A stretch of 64,000 bases of DNA from the NCBI RefSeq assembly GCF_004765805.1, contig NZ_ML219773.1, positions 124,001 through 188,000 of the forward strand, in the 5' to 3' direction. A program made the translations under genes and the position numbers. Below, one piece after another: positions 51,745 to 61,826 of the stretch. A model generated the notes under the pieces. The model was not told the origin of the DNA and did not search any database. It saw nothing but the letters and a program-made list of their open reading frames with translations. This DNA comes from Halorussus halobius (GTDB taxonomy: Archaea > Halobacteriota > Halobacteria > Halobacteriales > Haladaptataceae). Every line of letters starts with the position of its first letter. Position 1 is the first letter of the stretch.

Positions 51745-52652
51745 TTTACTCGGTCTTCCCCCTCGAAAAAGTGCTGTAGCGCGTTCTCGTCGGTTCTGAC
51801 GTCTTCTACTTTCACACCGAGGTCAGCGAGTTGCTCGACGACGTCAGTGACTGTCGTGTCCGGTTCTACCTCGAACTGAACGTACTCGCCCTCGATGCTC
51901 GGCTCGTACCCCAGCTCGCGAATCACCGACCTCTGCTCGTTCGACGCTAACTTGAGTTGCAGCAGCCGTCGGCCCGAGTACTCCGCGATAATTTCGTCTC
52001 TCGATTCGGACCTCACGACTGTCCCATCGCGTAACAACGCGACGTCGTCGGCGAGTTGGTTTGCCTCGTGCAGGTTGTGTGTCGCGTACAGCACGGTTTT
52101 GTCGGACGTCCCAAGACGGCGCAGTAATTGGAGCAGATTCGACCGTATCGATGGGTCGAGTCCCGCCGTCGGTTCGTCGAGAAAGAGTATCGACGGCTCG
52201 GATAACAGTCCCCGTGCGATAGCGATCCGTTGGGACTGCCCGCGACTCAACTCCCCGCCGTCTTTCGAGAGAAGATCGTGAAACTCCAGCGAGTCCGCCA
52301 ACTCGTCGATGCGTTCTCGAACGTATTCCGGAGTGAGGTCGAGAACTCGACCCCAGAACTGGAGATTCCGACGGACGGACAGGTTCGACGTCAGCGATGG
52401 TATGTGGGGAACGTAGCCGACTTCCGCCTTTATCGCGGGGTTGTCGAACGGGTCGTCGCCACGTATCGTTACCGTTCCTCGTGTGGGTTCGAGCACGCCC
52501 GCCCCGACTCGAAACAACGTCGTCTTTCCGGCACCGTTCGGTCCGATGATAGCAGTACAGCCTGAGTCCAGCCGTAGGTCGACTCCGTTCAGCACCCGCT
52601 GTTGGCCGTATTCGGCTACGATATCATTCAACGAAAGGGCACGACGTTTCAT
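51741..52652 (-). CDS. ABC-2-type transporter ATP-binding protein
   Basis: A 303-residue ATPase with Walker A GPNGAGKTT (about 38-46), the signature LSRGQSQR (about 139-146; SGG replaced by SRG), Walker B ILFLDEPTAGLD (about 158-169) and the switch His in YATHNLHEA. A C-terminal domain of about 75 residues follows (RRLLQLKLASNEQRSVIRELGYEPS), as in DrrA/NatA-type exporters. It is the first gene of the exporter pair. The GC content of the pair is lower than that of the housekeeping genes nearby. Confidence 0.92.
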   Translation of the reverse strand: MKRRALSLNDIVAEYGQQRVLNGVDLRLDSGCTAIIGPNGAGKTTLFRVGAGVLEPTRGTVTIRGDDPFDNPAIKAEVGYVPHIPSLTSNLSVRRNLQFWGRVLDLTPEYVRERIDELADSLEFHDLLSKDGGELSRGQSQRIAIARGLLSEPSILFLDEPTAGLDPSIRSNLLQLLRRLGTSDKTVLYATHNLHEANQLADDVALLRDGTVVRSESRDEIIAEYSGRRLLQLKLASNEQRSVIRELGYEPSIEGEYVQFEVEPDTTVTDVVEQLADLGVKVEDVRTDENALQHFFEGEDRVK

Positions 52653-52726
52653 CTTGCTAATCTATCGTCGTACGTGACTTGAAAGTTCAGATGTACGGTC
52701 ACGGGGGCGTTGCGGAATGTCTGAGG

Positions 52727-53144
52727 CTACGGTGTCGTCCTGACGTCGCCGGGCATGTGGTCGCCTCGATCGATATCTTCGAGCTGGTCGAGAATCTCCT
52801 GTTTGTTCTCCGCGAGCGTCGCGAAGTGCTCCTTGTACGTGTCGCCCAGGACAATCTCATCGCGGATGAACTCTTTCCGGTTCTCTTCGACGAACTCCTC
52901 GCGGTAGTTCTCGAACAGGGAGTTACAGGCGTGACAGATACCCGTGTACTCCCGGTCGTCCTCGACGTCCATCATCTCGATGAGTTGTTTCGGTCCGACC
53001 GTCCGGACCCAGGACCATGGCGACGACCACGTTTTTGAGCTGCTCCCGTTCAGGCGACGCCTCGACGAGGTTGCCGATGTTCTCGGCACCCATGAACGCC
53101 GTGTGGAAGTCGTCGTAGCTCGTGTTGAAAATTATCCTGTGCAC
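52727..53144 (-). pseudogene. Frameshifted small gene of unknown function
   Basis: Two overlapping frames carry complementary halves of one protein. The first opens at a GTG (53144; HRIIFNTSYDDFHTAFMGAE, then NIGNLVEASPEREQLKNVVVAMVLG). Near 53005 the plausible sequence moves to the next frame (VRTVGPKQLIEMMDVEDDREY, then TGICHACNSLFENYREEFVEENR and further to the stop at 52727). A zinc-like CHAC is present. No family is recognised. Either a single-base indel inactivated it or there is a sequencing error. The upstream segment AAATTATCCTGTGCACATG is nearly repeated at 50207. Confidence 0.6.
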
Positions 53145-53289
53145 ATGAACGGAATTCGGGCATATCTGCGCCGCGTTCATCCGCCTCTCGCGTACTGCCG
53201 GGAACCGCGTCACATTCCTGTCTCGGATCGCGCACCGATTCTGGGCACGAGAGCAAGATACATGTGGAACGGCTGAGAAGACGTCGGCG

Positions 53290-55341
53290 ATGACAGACGG
53301 GTCCCCGACCAGACGCGAGTTCCTCGGCGTCGGGGGCTCGACCGTCGCCGTCGGACTCGCGGACGCACCGTGGCGACCCGCCACCGACGCGTTGGCCGAC
53401 CACCCGTTCGTCCCGACGGCCGACGAGCGCTGGTCGGTCGAGTTCGGCGAGTCGGTGTCGCTGCCCGAACCGGTCGACGGGACGTTCTACGTCGCGACCG
53501 GTGAGTACGTCCACGCCCTCTCGACCGACGGCGTCGGGACGTGGCAGTTCCCCGTCGAGGGCGACCGGACGAACGTGACGGTCGGACGCCGCCCGGGGTT
53601 CTCGACCGACCGCCACGCTGTGTACGTGGACGACGACGACCGCATCTCCGCGCTCGACCCCGACGACGGCGACGTCCGCTGGCGCTACGAGGACGCCGAA
53701 AGTCCGCGCGTCCACGCCACGCTGCCGGGCCTCGTGGTCGCGTTCGACGGCCGACGCATCGCCGACGACGACGCGCTGGTCGGCGTCTCGGCGGCCGACG
53801 GCAGCGAGCGCTGGCGGACCGCCTTCGACAGCCACCTCTGGCTCTACGTCCGCCACGACGGCGAGACCCTCTACGCCGGGGCCCAAGACGGGACGTTCCA
53901 CGCGGTCGACGCCGACGACGGGACCCGGCGCTGGCGGGTCGACCTCTCGGCGGACCTCGCCGACGAGTCGTCCCGCCCGCTCGCGGTCGAACCGACCGCC
54001 GACCGCGCGCTCGCGTGGGGTTCGAACTCCGGCGTGCTGTGCGGGCTCGACGCGGCGGACGGCACGGAGCGCTGGCGGGTCGAGACCGACGGCGAGGCGG
54101 CGGCGTTCCCGGGCGCGGTCGACGGCGACGCCGTGTACCTCCGGGACGGGCCGGCCCTCCGCGCGCTCTCGGCGGCCGACGGCAGCGAGCGCTGGCGGTA
54201 CGACCTCGAATCGGAGCCGGCGTCGTTTCCGCTGGTCGACGGCGAAACCGTCTACGTCGGGTCCGGCGACGGAATCCACGCCCTCGCGGCCGACACCGGA
54301 CGCCGGCGGTGGCGCTCGGGAACCGGCGCGGTCCCGGGAGCCGTCGCGGACGGCACGCTGGTCGCGGACAGCCGGGGGTCGGCGGTGTACGCCCTCGACG
54401 CCGAGGACGGACGCCTTCGCTGGCGGTACGACCCCGGGTCCGCGCTCCGGTGGTACCCCCGCGTCAGCGACGGTACCGTCTACCTCAGCACCGAGTCGGG
54501 TACCGTGGCCGCCATCTCCGACCCCGGCCCCACGCCCGTCCCGGACGCGCTCCGGGCCGTCGTCTCCCCGGTGGGGCTGGCCGTCGGCGGTCTGCTCGCC
54601 GCCGGGGTCGCGCTCGGAGCTGCCCGTCGGCGAAGCTCTACGGACTCGCGCGATTCGCCGTCGGGGTCGGCGGAGGCGACCGCGTTCGCGGACCTCGAAC
54701 TGCTCGACCCGATTGCGGCGTCCGACCACGCCGCGGTCCACGAGGCTCGCGCGCCGGACGGCACTCGGGTCGCGCTCAAGCGCGTCGACGCCGCGGACGT
54801 CGACGCGGCGCGGTTCCGGTCGGCGGTCGAGACGTGGGCCGACCTCGACCACGAGGGCGTCCTCGACGTTCGGGCGTGGGGTCTCGACCCGACGCCGTGG
54901 GTCGCGAGCGAGCTCGCGGACGCGAACCTCGCCGACCGCGCCGCCGAGTCGTCCCGGGCCGAACTCGCCCACGCGGTGGCCGACGCGGCCGAGGTGGTCC
55001 ACCGCGGCCACCGCGAGGGCGTCGTCCACGGCCGACTCGCGCCCGAGAACGTTCTGTTCGTCGGCGGCGAGGTTCGGGTCGCCGACTGGCGACTGGCGGC
55101 CGAACTCCATGGGTCGGACGGCGCGGACGGCGAGTCGCCCGACGACGACGTCGAGGAACTCGCCCGGACGCTCGCCGACCTGCTCGGCTCCGAGCAGGTC
55201 GGCGAGCGGTCGCGCGTGGGCCAGCAGGCCGCCGCCGACCTCGGTGACGTCCTCTCTCGGACGCTCGCGGACGACCCCGACGACCGCTACGACTCGGCGC
55301 TGGCGCTCGCGGACGCGCTCCGGTGGGCGGTCAGGGAGTAG
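53290..55341 (+). CDS. Tat-exported PQQ-like beta-propeller fused to a protein-kinase-like (pseudokinase) domain
   Basis: A 683-residue membrane sensor. A twin-arginine signal (RREFLGVGG, about 8-16) exports an N-terminal propeller (about 40-410) made of PQQ-type blades, each with a pattern such as [23 protein letters not shown] and [15 protein letters not shown] membrane segment follows (about 423-442, [20 protein letters not shown]). The cytosolic C-terminus (about 462-683) has a protein-kinase fold: VALKR supplies the ATP Lys, but the catalytic loop reads HGRLAPEN (HRD Asp replaced by Arg) and the DFG position reads DWR. It is therefore probably a pseudokinase transmitting an outside signal. 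No ligand or partner is known. Confidence 0.85.
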   Translation: MTDGSPTRREFLGVGGSTVAVGLADAPWRPATDALADHPFVPTADERWSVEFGESVSLPEPVDGTFYVATGEYVHALSTDGVGTWQFPVEGDRTNVTVGRRPGFSTDRHAVYVDDDDRISALDPDDGDVRWRYEDAESPRVHATLPGLVVAFDGRRIADDDALVGVSAADGSERWRTAFDSHLWLYVRHDGETLYAGAQDGTFHAVDADDGTRRWRVDLSADLADESSRPLAVEPTADRALAWGSNSGVLCGLDAADGTERWRVETDGEAAAFPGAVDGDAVYLRDGPALRALSAADGSERWRYDLESEPASFPLVDGETVYVGSGDGIHALAADTGRRRWRSGTGAVPGAVADGTLVADSRGSAVYALDAEDGRLRWRYDPGSALRWYPRVSDGTVYLSTESGTVAAISDPGPTPVPDALRAVVSPVGLAVGGLLAAGVALGAARRRSSTDSRDSPSGSAEATAFADLELLDPIAASDHAAVHEARAPDGTRVALKRVDAADVDAARFRSAVETWADLDHEGVLDVRAWGLDPTPWVASELADANLADRAAESSRAELAHAVADAAEVVHRGHREGVVHGRLAPENVLFVGGEVRVADWRLAAELHGSDGADGESPDDDVEELARTLADLLGSEQVGERSRVGQQAAADLGDVLSRTLADDPDDRYDSALALADALRWAVRE

Positions 55342-55383
55342 TCACCGGTCGCGTCGGGTGGCCTTGTCACGCTTCAGAAACCC

Positions 55384-55391
55384 CTTTATCC
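55384..55391 (+). promoter_or_regulatory. TATA box of argS
   Basis: CTTTATCC, 25-32 nt before the ATG at 55416; fixes that start and implies a leaderless mRNA. Confidence 0.75.
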
Positions 55392-55415
55392 GCCGGTCGA
55401 AAACCACTCGGTAAC

Positions 55416-57185
55416 ATGTATCTCCAGTTCAGGGACGAGGTGGAGGCGGCGCTGACCGGCGCGCTCGACGCGCTCGACCTCCCGACCGACGACCTCGGCG
55501 TCGAGGACCCGCCGGAGGGCGTGGACGCGGTGCTGGCTTCCAGCGCCCCCTTCCGGCTCGCGGGCGAGGTCGGCGCGCCGCCGCCGGAAGTCGCGGGCGA
55601 AATCGCGGGCGAAATCGACGCCGACGAGTACGACCTCGTGGCCGAGGCCGTGGCGCAGGGGCCGTACGTCAACTTCCTGCCGAGCGACGCCTACTACGCG
55701 GGGACCGTCGAGGCGGCCCAGTCGGCCGACTTCGGCCACCTCGAACCCACCGGCCAGCGGGTCGTCGTGGAACACACCTCCGCGAACCCCACGGGGCCGG
55801 TCCACGTCGGGCGGGCGCGCAACCCCATCGTGGGCGACGCCGTGGCGCGAGTGCTGTCGTTGGCGGGCCACGACGTCGACCGCCACTACTACGTCAACGA
55901 CGCGGGCCGCCAGATGGCCGTGTTCACGTGGGCCTACGAGGCGTTCGACGAGGACGACCTCGACGCCGAACCGGAGCGCGAGAAGGCCGACTACGACCTC
56001 GTGCGCTACTACCGCAAGGGCAACGCGGTCCTCGAAGACGGCGACCCCGACGAGGTCGAGGCCGCCGAGGACGAGATTCAGGCCATCATGCAGGGCCTCG
56101 AATCCGGCGACGAGCAGACCTACGAGCGCGTCCAGGAGGTCGTGGACGCGGTGCTGGGCGGCATGGTCGAGAGTCTGGACCGGCTCCCGGCCGAGTTCGA
56201 CGAGTTCGTCAAGGAGACCCGCTTTCTGCGCGACGGCTCGGCCGACGACGTGGTCGCGCGCCTGAAGGACCTCGACGAGGCGGTCTACGAGGAGGAGGCG
56301 TGGCAACTCGACCTCGGCGAGTTCGGCATCGACAAGAACTTCGTGTTCCTGCGGTCGGACGGCACCACGCTGTACGCGACCCGCGACCTCGCGCACCACG
56401 AGTGGAAGTTCGACAACTACGACCGCGCCGTGACCGTCCTCGGCGAGGACCACGAGCTACAGGCCAGCCAGATGAACGCCACGCTCGACCTCCTCGGTCA
56501 CGACACCGACCGGCTCCGGCAGGTCGTCTACTCCTACGTCAACCTGCCCGAGGGCAAGATGTCGACCCGCGCGGGCACCGGCATCGACCTCGACGACCTG
56601 CTCGACGAGGCGGTCGCCCGCGCCCGCGAGGAGGTCGAGACTCGGCTGGACGACCGAATACGGGACGACGACCTCACCGACGAGGACGTCGACCGCATCG
56701 CCGAGCAGGTCGGCATCGGCGCGGTCCGGTACGACATCGTGGCCAAACAGCCCCAGAAGGCCATCACCTTCGAGTGGGAGCGGGCGCTCGACTTCGAGGC
56801 CCAGAGCGCGCCCTACGTCCAGTACGTCCACGCGCGCTGCTGTGGCATCCTCGAAGAGGCGGACGTGGACCCCGTGAATCCCTCTCTGGCGGCGTTCGAC
56901 GCCGACCTGCTCGACACCGAGGCGGAACGCGACCTCGTGGAGACCGTCGGACGCTTCCCCGCCGTCGTCGAGGAGTCCGCCGAAGAACTTCAGCCCCACG
57001 TCGTCGCCACCTACACGCGCGAGATCGCCGAGACGTTCAACACCTTCTACCGGGAGTGTCCCGTCCTCGCCGAGGACGTGGACGACGAGTTGCGGGACGC
57101 CCGCCTCGCGCTCGTGGCCGCGTCCAAGCACGCCGTGGGGAACGCCTTGCAGGTGTTAGGCGTGGCCGCGCCCCGGTCGATGTAA
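55416..57185 (+). CDS. argS: Arginyl-tRNA synthetase
   Basis: Class I aminoacyl-tRNA synthetase that charges tRNA-Arg. The 589 residues give the family layout: N-terminal Arg-tRNA-synthetase domain (about 1-100), HIGH motif as HVGRARN (about 130-136) in [13 protein letters not shown], catalytic core, KMSK region as GKMSTRAG (about 380), and C-terminal DALR anticodon-binding domain (about 460-589) ending VAAPRSM. The start at 55416 ([12 protein letters not shown]) is fixed by the TATA box. Its stop abuts the toxin pseudogene on the other strand. Confidence 0.97.
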   Translation: MYLQFRDEVEAALTGALDALDLPTDDLGVEDPPEGVDAVLASSAPFRLAGEVGAPPPEVAGEIAGEIDADEYDLVAEAVAQGPYVNFLPSDAYYAGTVEAAQSADFGHLEPTGQRVVVEHTSANPTGPVHVGRARNPIVGDAVARVLSLAGHDVDRHYYVNDAGRQMAVFTWAYEAFDEDDLDAEPEREKADYDLVRYYRKGNAVLEDGDPDEVEAAEDEIQAIMQGLESGDEQTYERVQEVVDAVLGGMVESLDRLPAEFDEFVKETRFLRDGSADDVVARLKDLDEAVYEEEAWQLDLGEFGIDKNFVFLRSDGTTLYATRDLAHHEWKFDNYDRAVTVLGEDHELQASQMNATLDLLGHDTDRLRQVVYSYVNLPEGKMSTRAGTGIDLDDLLDEAVARAREEVETRLDDRIRDDDLTDEDVDRIAEQVGIGAVRYDIVAKQPQKAITFEWERALDFEAQSAPYVQYVHARCCGILEEADVDPVNPSLAAFDADLLDTEAERDLVETVGRFPAVVEESAEELQPHVVATYTREIAETFNTFYRECPVLAEDVDDELRDARLALVAASKHAVGNALQVLGVAAPRSM

Positions 57186-57514
57186 CTACCCCCAGCGTCC
57201 GGGGACGTGGACGACGCTCCCGCTCAAGTCCTCGGCGTACTCGTCTATTTCGCGGATTGCACTGACTATATCACCGGTTTCGCCCGACTATCACACGCCA
57301 TAACTCCTGCGTGGTCTTCGCTTCTGGTTTCTACGCCGCGAAAATCACGGTCCTCACTGAGAACTACGAGACCGTTCGCCTCGGCGTAGTCGAGAACTTC
57401 GGCGTCAGGTGCGCTCTCGTAAAGTGCGTCTTTCGCCCGGACGACATCGAACCCCTCGGAACGAATCGCAGTCACGAAGCGGTTCGGAACGTGTTCGTCC
57501 GCCAGTATCCTCAC
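57186..57514 (-). pseudogene. DUF5615 PIN-like toxin, frameshifted
   Basis: From a GTG start the first about 75 codons are a typical DUF5615 PIN-like RNase: MRILADEHVP with the first acidic Asp, FDVVRAKDALYES, and VVLSEDRDF. After HAGVMACDS the frame shifts near 57285; the true C-terminus follows in another frame as GETGDIVSAIREIDEYAEDLSG, ending in VHVPGRWG and a TAG at 57186. The predicted full product would be about 109 residues, the usual size. It overlaps the DUF433 antitoxin by 4 nt. The shift is a 1-nt deletion or 2-nt insertion, or a sequence error; if real, the toxin is inactive. Confidence 0.75.
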
Positions 57515-57831
57515 GCCGATTTCTCCGACTTTTCAGACCGCTCCGGCCCGTCCGGTTTGTGAAGGCCGACGTCTTCGGGCGTCAAGACGTGAGACTCCTG
57601 CAGTCCTTCGCGTCGCTCGCGCCGAATCCGGCGCATCTCTTCGGGGTGGTCGTAGTAGTAGGTCAGCGCGCGGTGAACGTCGGCGAGCGAGAGGTCGTAA
57701 TCACTCGCCACGGCTGCTGGCTCCTCGTCACCGTCGATGACTCGCCGTGCGACGTGATGCACCCCGATTCGCGTCTCTTCTATCCGAGGCGCGCCCGAGA
57801 GTACGTCGTCGGTCGAAACGATTCTGTTCAT
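57511..57831 (-). CDS. DUF433 antitoxin of a DUF433/DUF5615 pair
   Basis: A 106-residue protein with the DUF433 core: MNRIVSTDDVLSGAPRIEETRIGVHHVARRV (split; about 1-31), a helical HTH-like segment and SDYDLSLADVHRALTYYYDHPEE (about 44-66). Residues 67-106 are a charged tail. It is the antitoxin and likely autoregulator for the PIN-like toxin gene that it overlaps (GTGA). The start at 57831 gives the conserved N-terminus, and a longer frame upstream has no family features. Confidence 0.85.
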   Translation of the reverse strand: MNRIVSTDDVLSGAPRIEETRIGVHHVARRVIDGDEEPAAVASDYDLSLADVHRALTYYYDHPEEMRRIRRERREGLQESHVLTPEDVGLHKPDGPERSEKSEKSA

Positions 57832-57919
57832 TTGGTACACGTTCTGACGGGAAGCATAAATAGGCGTCGCCGGTCCGCAGTCGCGGCGACCCAACTCCCT
57901 CGAAACGCCCGAATCGGGA

Positions 57920-58054
57920 CTACACGAAGCCCCCGAACCAGAGCGCGGCGAGGAGGTCGCCGCCGACGAACAGCACCGCGCCAGCGCCGACCGAGAGCGC
58001 CAGTACTACGAACAACAGTACCCACCACAACGAAACCGAACTGTCGTCTGCCAT
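57920..58054 (-). CDS. Very small single-TM membrane protein (44 residues)
   Basis: A 44-residue ATG-initiated frame: MADDSSVSLWWVLLFVVLAL, then SVGAGAVLFVGGDLLAALWF and GGFV before a TAG. A single hydrophobic helix (about 9-30) with an acidic, outside- or cytosol-facing N-terminus is visible. The gene fits exactly between the DUF433 gene and minD. Codon use is typical of the genome. Many haloarchaea carry such tiny membrane proteins near minD-like genes, but no function is known. Confidence 0.6.
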   Translation of the reverse strand: MADDSSVSLWWVLLFVVLALSVGAGAVLFVGGDLLAALWFGGFV

Positions 58055-58109
58055 ACCCCCCGATTGGAATGCGACCTGCTTAGATGTTGAGGATTCGGCT
58101 CGGAGCGAG

Positions 58110-59879
58110 TCAGTCGAACAGCGACCCCAGTCGCTCCAGCACGCCGGAGCTGTCGTCCTCGTCGTCGTCCGAGAGCCGCCCCGATGTCACGCCCTCCGGC
58201 TCGACCTCGCCCGATTCGACGCCGCGAGACGGCGCATCGTCGGGCTCGTCCCGGCCCGGGGCGGGCTCGTCCGACGCCTCGCTCCCGAACGGCGCGGTCT
58301 CGTCGTGCGAGTCGACGCCGTCGGACGGCTCGCGCCCGGCCACGCCGGAGTCGAACGTCGACCGGTCGCGGTTCCCGTCGTCGCCGGCAAGCGGGTCGGC
58401 GTCGCGGTCCGCGGGCGCGGCGTCGGGACGGCCGGACCCGGGGCGTCCGGCGTCCGCGCGTCCCACGTCGGTTGCGGCGTCCGGGGCGTCGGCGTCGGTC
58501 GGACGCCGGCCGGCGCGCTCGGCGGCGTCGACGCATCGCTGGCGCTGGTCGCCGGCCCCCGAGCGGTCGTCGTCCGTCCCGGGCGGCGGGTCGCCACTTG
58601 ACTCGGCGGGCGGGTCCTCGCGCTCGAAGGAGTCGCCGCCGGTGCGCTGGTCGTCGTCGAGGTGCTCGTCGAGGAGGTCGTCGACGCTCCGGGCCTCCGC
58701 TCCGCCGGCCGTCTCGCGGGCGCGGTCGGGACGCGACTCCGCGTCCTCAGCCTCGTCGTCCGCACGTGCGCTGGGGTCCGGTCGCGCCTCGCGGTTCGAT
58801 TGGGGCTCGTCGTCCCGGCGCGCATCGGCCGCTCGGTCGTCGCTGGACGCTTTCGGCGGCCGTCCCGGAGCTCCGGCCGAATCGGTCGGTTCGTCGCCCG
58901 GGCCGGTCGACGCTCCCGCCGATTCGCCCGGCTCGTCCGCGGACCCGGGCGACGGGTCGCGGGTCGCTTCGCCCCGAATCTCGTCGGCGACGCTCGCGAG
59001 TTCCCCGCCCAGCAGGCCCCCGTCGTCCCCGGCGACCGCGCTCCGGACGCTCTCGGCCATCTCCTCGTCGGCCGGGACGCCCGTTTCCGTGCCGTCGGTC
59101 GGTTCCGGTGGGGTGGCGTCGAACTCCACGTCGACGTCGCCTTCGTCGAGTTCGAGCTCCGGGTCCGGGTCGGTGTCGCCCGTCAGTACGCCCGCGAGGT
59201 CCCGGTAGGCCTGTCCGGCGGGCGCGTTCGGCGCGAACGCCGCGAGCGGTCGCCCGGCGTCGATGCCCATGGGGACGGCCTCGTCCTGGGGCACGACCGC
59301 GAGGACGTCCGTGCCGAGCGTCTCCTCGACGTCGTCGGCGTTCAGGATGTCGCTGCTGCGCTGGGCCAGCACCGCGCCGACGACCTCGCTCTCGACGCGC
59401 TCGGCGAGCTCGCCGGTCTTGGCGGTGTCCCGGACCGAGGCGACGTCGGGCGTCGCCACCAGCAGGACGCCGTCGGCCAGCGCCAGCGGGACGAGCACGT
59501 CGTAGCTCACGCCCGCTCCGGTGTCGAGCAGCACGTAGTCGTACGTCTCGCGGAGGGTCGCGACCACGCCGTCGAGGTTCTTGGGGTCCGAGCGCGCGAA
59601 CGCCTCGATGTCGGGCGCGCTCGGCAGGACGTCGATGTCGCCCGGGGCTCGGTGGACGGCGTCGTCGACGTCGGCCTCGCCCGCCAGCACGTCGTGGAGG
59701 GCCGGCGACCCGATCTCGAACTCCAGGAAGTCCGCGAGGTTGGCCATCCCGAGGTCGGTGTCCACGACCACCACCTCGTTCCCCCGGTCGGCGAGCATCG
59801 CCCCGAGGTTGATGGCGGTCGTCGTCTTCCCGACGCCGCCCTTGCCGCTGGCTATCGCGTAGACGGTTCGTTCTGACAT
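58110..59879 (-). CDS. MinD-family ATPase with long disordered C-terminal tail (MinD4-like)
   Basis: A 589-residue ATPase. The deviant Walker A is GKGGVGKTT (about 12-20), with VVVVDTDLGMANL (switch I region) and LLDTGAGVSYD (switch II), the MinD/ParA type. The catalytic part ends near 250; the remaining about 340 residues are acidic, Pro/Gly/Ser/Asp-rich and apparently disordered, and end in a short hydrophobic segment GVLERLGSLFD. In Haloferax volcanii, MinD4 with an extended C-terminus oscillates along the cell and positions archaella and chemoreceptor arrays. The divergent gene here is a chemoreceptor, supporting that function. The ATG at 59879 is followed by MSERTVYAIASG. Confidence 0.88.
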   Translation of the reverse strand: MSERTVYAIASGKGGVGKTTTAINLGAMLADRGNEVVVVDTDLGMANLADFLEFEIGSPALHDVLAGEADVDDAVHRAPGDIDVLPSAPDIEAFARSDPKNLDGVVATLRETYDYVLLDTGAGVSYDVLVPLALADGVLLVATPDVASVRDTAKTGELAERVESEVVGAVLAQRSSDILNADDVEETLGTDVLAVVPQDEAVPMGIDAGRPLAAFAPNAPAGQAYRDLAGVLTGDTDPDPELELDEGDVDVEFDATPPEPTDGTETGVPADEEMAESVRSAVAGDDGGLLGGELASVADEIRGEATRDPSPGSADEPGESAGASTGPGDEPTDSAGAPGRPPKASSDDRAADARRDDEPQSNREARPDPSARADDEAEDAESRPDRARETAGGAEARSVDDLLDEHLDDDQRTGGDSFEREDPPAESSGDPPPGTDDDRSGAGDQRQRCVDAAERAGRRPTDADAPDAATDVGRADAGRPGSGRPDAAPADRDADPLAGDDGNRDRSTFDSGVAGREPSDGVDSHDETAPFGSEASDEPAPGRDEPDDAPSRGVESGEVEPEGVTSGRLSDDDEDDSSGVLERLGSLFD

Positions 59880-59912
59880 GCGTTCGTTGTCCGTACTCAC
59901 CCACGACACGCA

Positions 59913-59920
59913 CATAAAGG
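59913..59920 (-). promoter_or_regulatory. TATA-like box of minD
   Basis: CCTTTATG on the minus strand, about 34-41 nt before the minD ATG. The divergent chemoreceptor gene has its own TTATTTAT box at 60063-60070. Confidence 0.55.
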
Positions 59921-60062
59921 TAGTCCGTCTCGGGCGCAGATATCCCCGAATATCCGGGGTTGACGCCGCGTGCGTCGGCTGTGCGTCAGACGCTGGTCGA
60001 ACGACCGTCGCGGAGCGACGTCCCGGTCGGCGCTCGTTCTCAGAGACTGGGACTCGCATTGG

Positions 60063-60070
60063 TTATTTAT
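60063..60070 (+). promoter_or_regulatory. TATA box of the chemoreceptor gene
   Basis: TTATTTAT is 29-36 nt before the ATG at 60099. Confidence 0.65.
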
Positions 60071-60098
60071 TGACGCAGTTAGACAGGTCCAAACAGAG

Positions 60099-61826
60099 AT
60101 GAGCTCCAGGACTTTCGCCATCTACGAACGGCTCCTTCGGGGGTCGATGGACCGGCTCGGCGTGAGCGACTCGGTCGAGCGCAAGATACTCGCGGCGGTC
60201 GCCATCCAGTTCGGGGTCGCGGTGTTGCAGGCGGTGATACCGTTCGCGGTCTCGGGCACGCTCCAGTACGCGCTCGTCGGAATCGTCTTCCTCGGCGCGG
60301 TCGTCGCGTTCTTCAACACCATCCTGATCGCCCGGAACGACGTCATCGAACCGCTGGCCGCGGTCCGGCGGACGGCCGAGACCATCGGCCAGGGCGAGAT
60401 ATCCTCGGCGACCGTGCCCGACGTCGACCAGCGCGACGAGATCGGCGACCTCGTCGTGGCCGTCGACGGGATGGAGTCGTACCTGTCGGTCGTCACCGCC
60501 CAGTCGCAGGCGCTGGCCCGACAGGAGTTCGACGCCGACGTGCTCGACGAGGACGTGCCGGGCGAGTTCGGCGACTCGCTCGACCGGATGGCCACCGAAC
60601 TCCGGGAGTACACCGAGGAACTCGAGGAGATGACCGACGAACTCGAGCGCCGGTCGGCGAACCTGACCCGGCTCGTGGAGGCGTTCGGCGACGCCGCCGA
60701 GCGCGCCCGCGACGGCGACCTGACCGCGACCATCGACGGCGACGAGTTCGGCGACGCCCAGCAGTTCGACGACGTGGTCGAGAACTACAACGAGCTCGTG
60801 AAGACGCTGGGTCGGACCGTCGGGGACATCGCCGAGTTCTCCGAGGAGGTCGTGGCGGTCAGCGAGGAGGTCCTGACCGGCGTCGGCGAGGTCGAGGAGG
60901 CCAGCCAGCAGGTCAGCACGTCCGTCGAGGAGATCGCCGACGGCGCGGCCTCCCAGACCTCGGAGCTGGCCGACGTCGCCTCCGAGACGACGGACCTCTC
61001 GGCGACGGTCGAGGAGATAGCCAGCTCCTCGGACGAGGTGGCCAAGACCGCCGAGCGAGCCACGGACCGGGGCCGCTCCGGGCGCGACACCATGGAGGAG
61101 ACCATCGCCGAACTCCGGGACCTCGAGGCCCAGAGCACGGCGGCCGCCGAGAGCGTCGAGACGCTCGTCGAGGAGATCGAGTACGTCGACGAGATCGCGT
61201 CGTTCATCGACGACGTGGCCGAGGACACCGACATGCTCGCGCTCAACGCCTCCATCGAGGCCGCGCGCGCCGACGGCGGCGGCGAGGGGTTCGCGGTCGT
61301 CGCCGACGAGGTGAAGTCGCTCGCGGAGGACACCAAGTCGTCGGCCGGCGAGATATCCGACCGCATCGAGGGCATCCAGGCCCAGGCCGAGGACGCCGTC
61401 TCGGACATCCGCGAGATGAACGAGGCGGTCTCGGCCAAGCGGGCGACGGCCGAGGAGGCGATGTCGGACTTCGAGGCCATCGTGGGGGAGATAGAGGAGG
61501 CCAACGCCGGCATCCAGGAGATAAGCGACGCGACCGACCAGCAGGCCACCTCCACCGAGCAGGTGGCGGCCGCCGTCGACGAGGTGGCCGCCGTCAGCGA
61601 GCAGACCGCCGAGGAGGCCGACACGGTCGCGGCCGCCGCCGAGGAGCAGACCGCGTCCGTCTCGGAGGTCCGGGACAGCGTCGGCACGCTGACCGACCAC
61701 GCCGAGCGACTCGACGAGATGCTCCGGACGTTCGAGTTCGACGAGGACGGCGAGTCCGGGGAGTGGCAGTTCGCCTCCGAGGACGACCCCGTCGGGAGTT
61801 CGGCGCAACCGCTCTCGGCCCAGTGA
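60099..61826 (+). CDS. Methyl-accepting chemotaxis protein (HTR-type transducer)
   Basis: A 575-residue membrane transducer. Two N-terminal membrane segments (about 30-50 and 55-75) have almost no extracellular loop, so there is no periplasmic sensing domain; the signal must come from an associated protein or from inside. HAMP-like regions lie at about 76-130 and 215-270, and the signalling domain contains the hairpin tip [28 protein letters not shown] (about 387-414). Such short transducers pair with rhodopsins or cytosolic sensors in haloarchaea; neither is adjacent. The C-terminus is acidic. It is divergent from the MinD4-like gene. Confidence 0.93.
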   Translation: MSSRTFAIYERLLRGSMDRLGVSDSVERKILAAVAIQFGVAVLQAVIPFAVSGTLQYALVGIVFLGAVVAFFNTILIARNDVIEPLAAVRRTAETIGQGEISSATVPDVDQRDEIGDLVVAVDGMESYLSVVTAQSQALARQEFDADVLDEDVPGEFGDSLDRMATELREYTEELEEMTDELERRSANLTRLVEAFGDAAERARDGDLTATIDGDEFGDAQQFDDVVENYNELVKTLGRTVGDIAEFSEEVVAVSEEVLTGVGEVEEASQQVSTSVEEIADGAASQTSELADVASETTDLSATVEEIASSSDEVAKTAERATDRGRSGRDTMEETIAELRDLEAQSTAAAESVETLVEEIEYVDEIASFIDDVAEDTDMLALNASIEAARADGGGEGFAVVADEVKSLAEDTKSSAGEISDRIEGIQAQAEDAVSDIREMNEAVSAKRATAEEAMSDFEAIVGEIEEANAGIQEISDATDQQATSTEQVAAAVDEVAAVSEQTAEEADTVAAAAEEQTASVSEVRDSVGTLTDHAERLDEMLRTFEFDEDGESGEWQFASEDDPVGSSAQPLSAQ

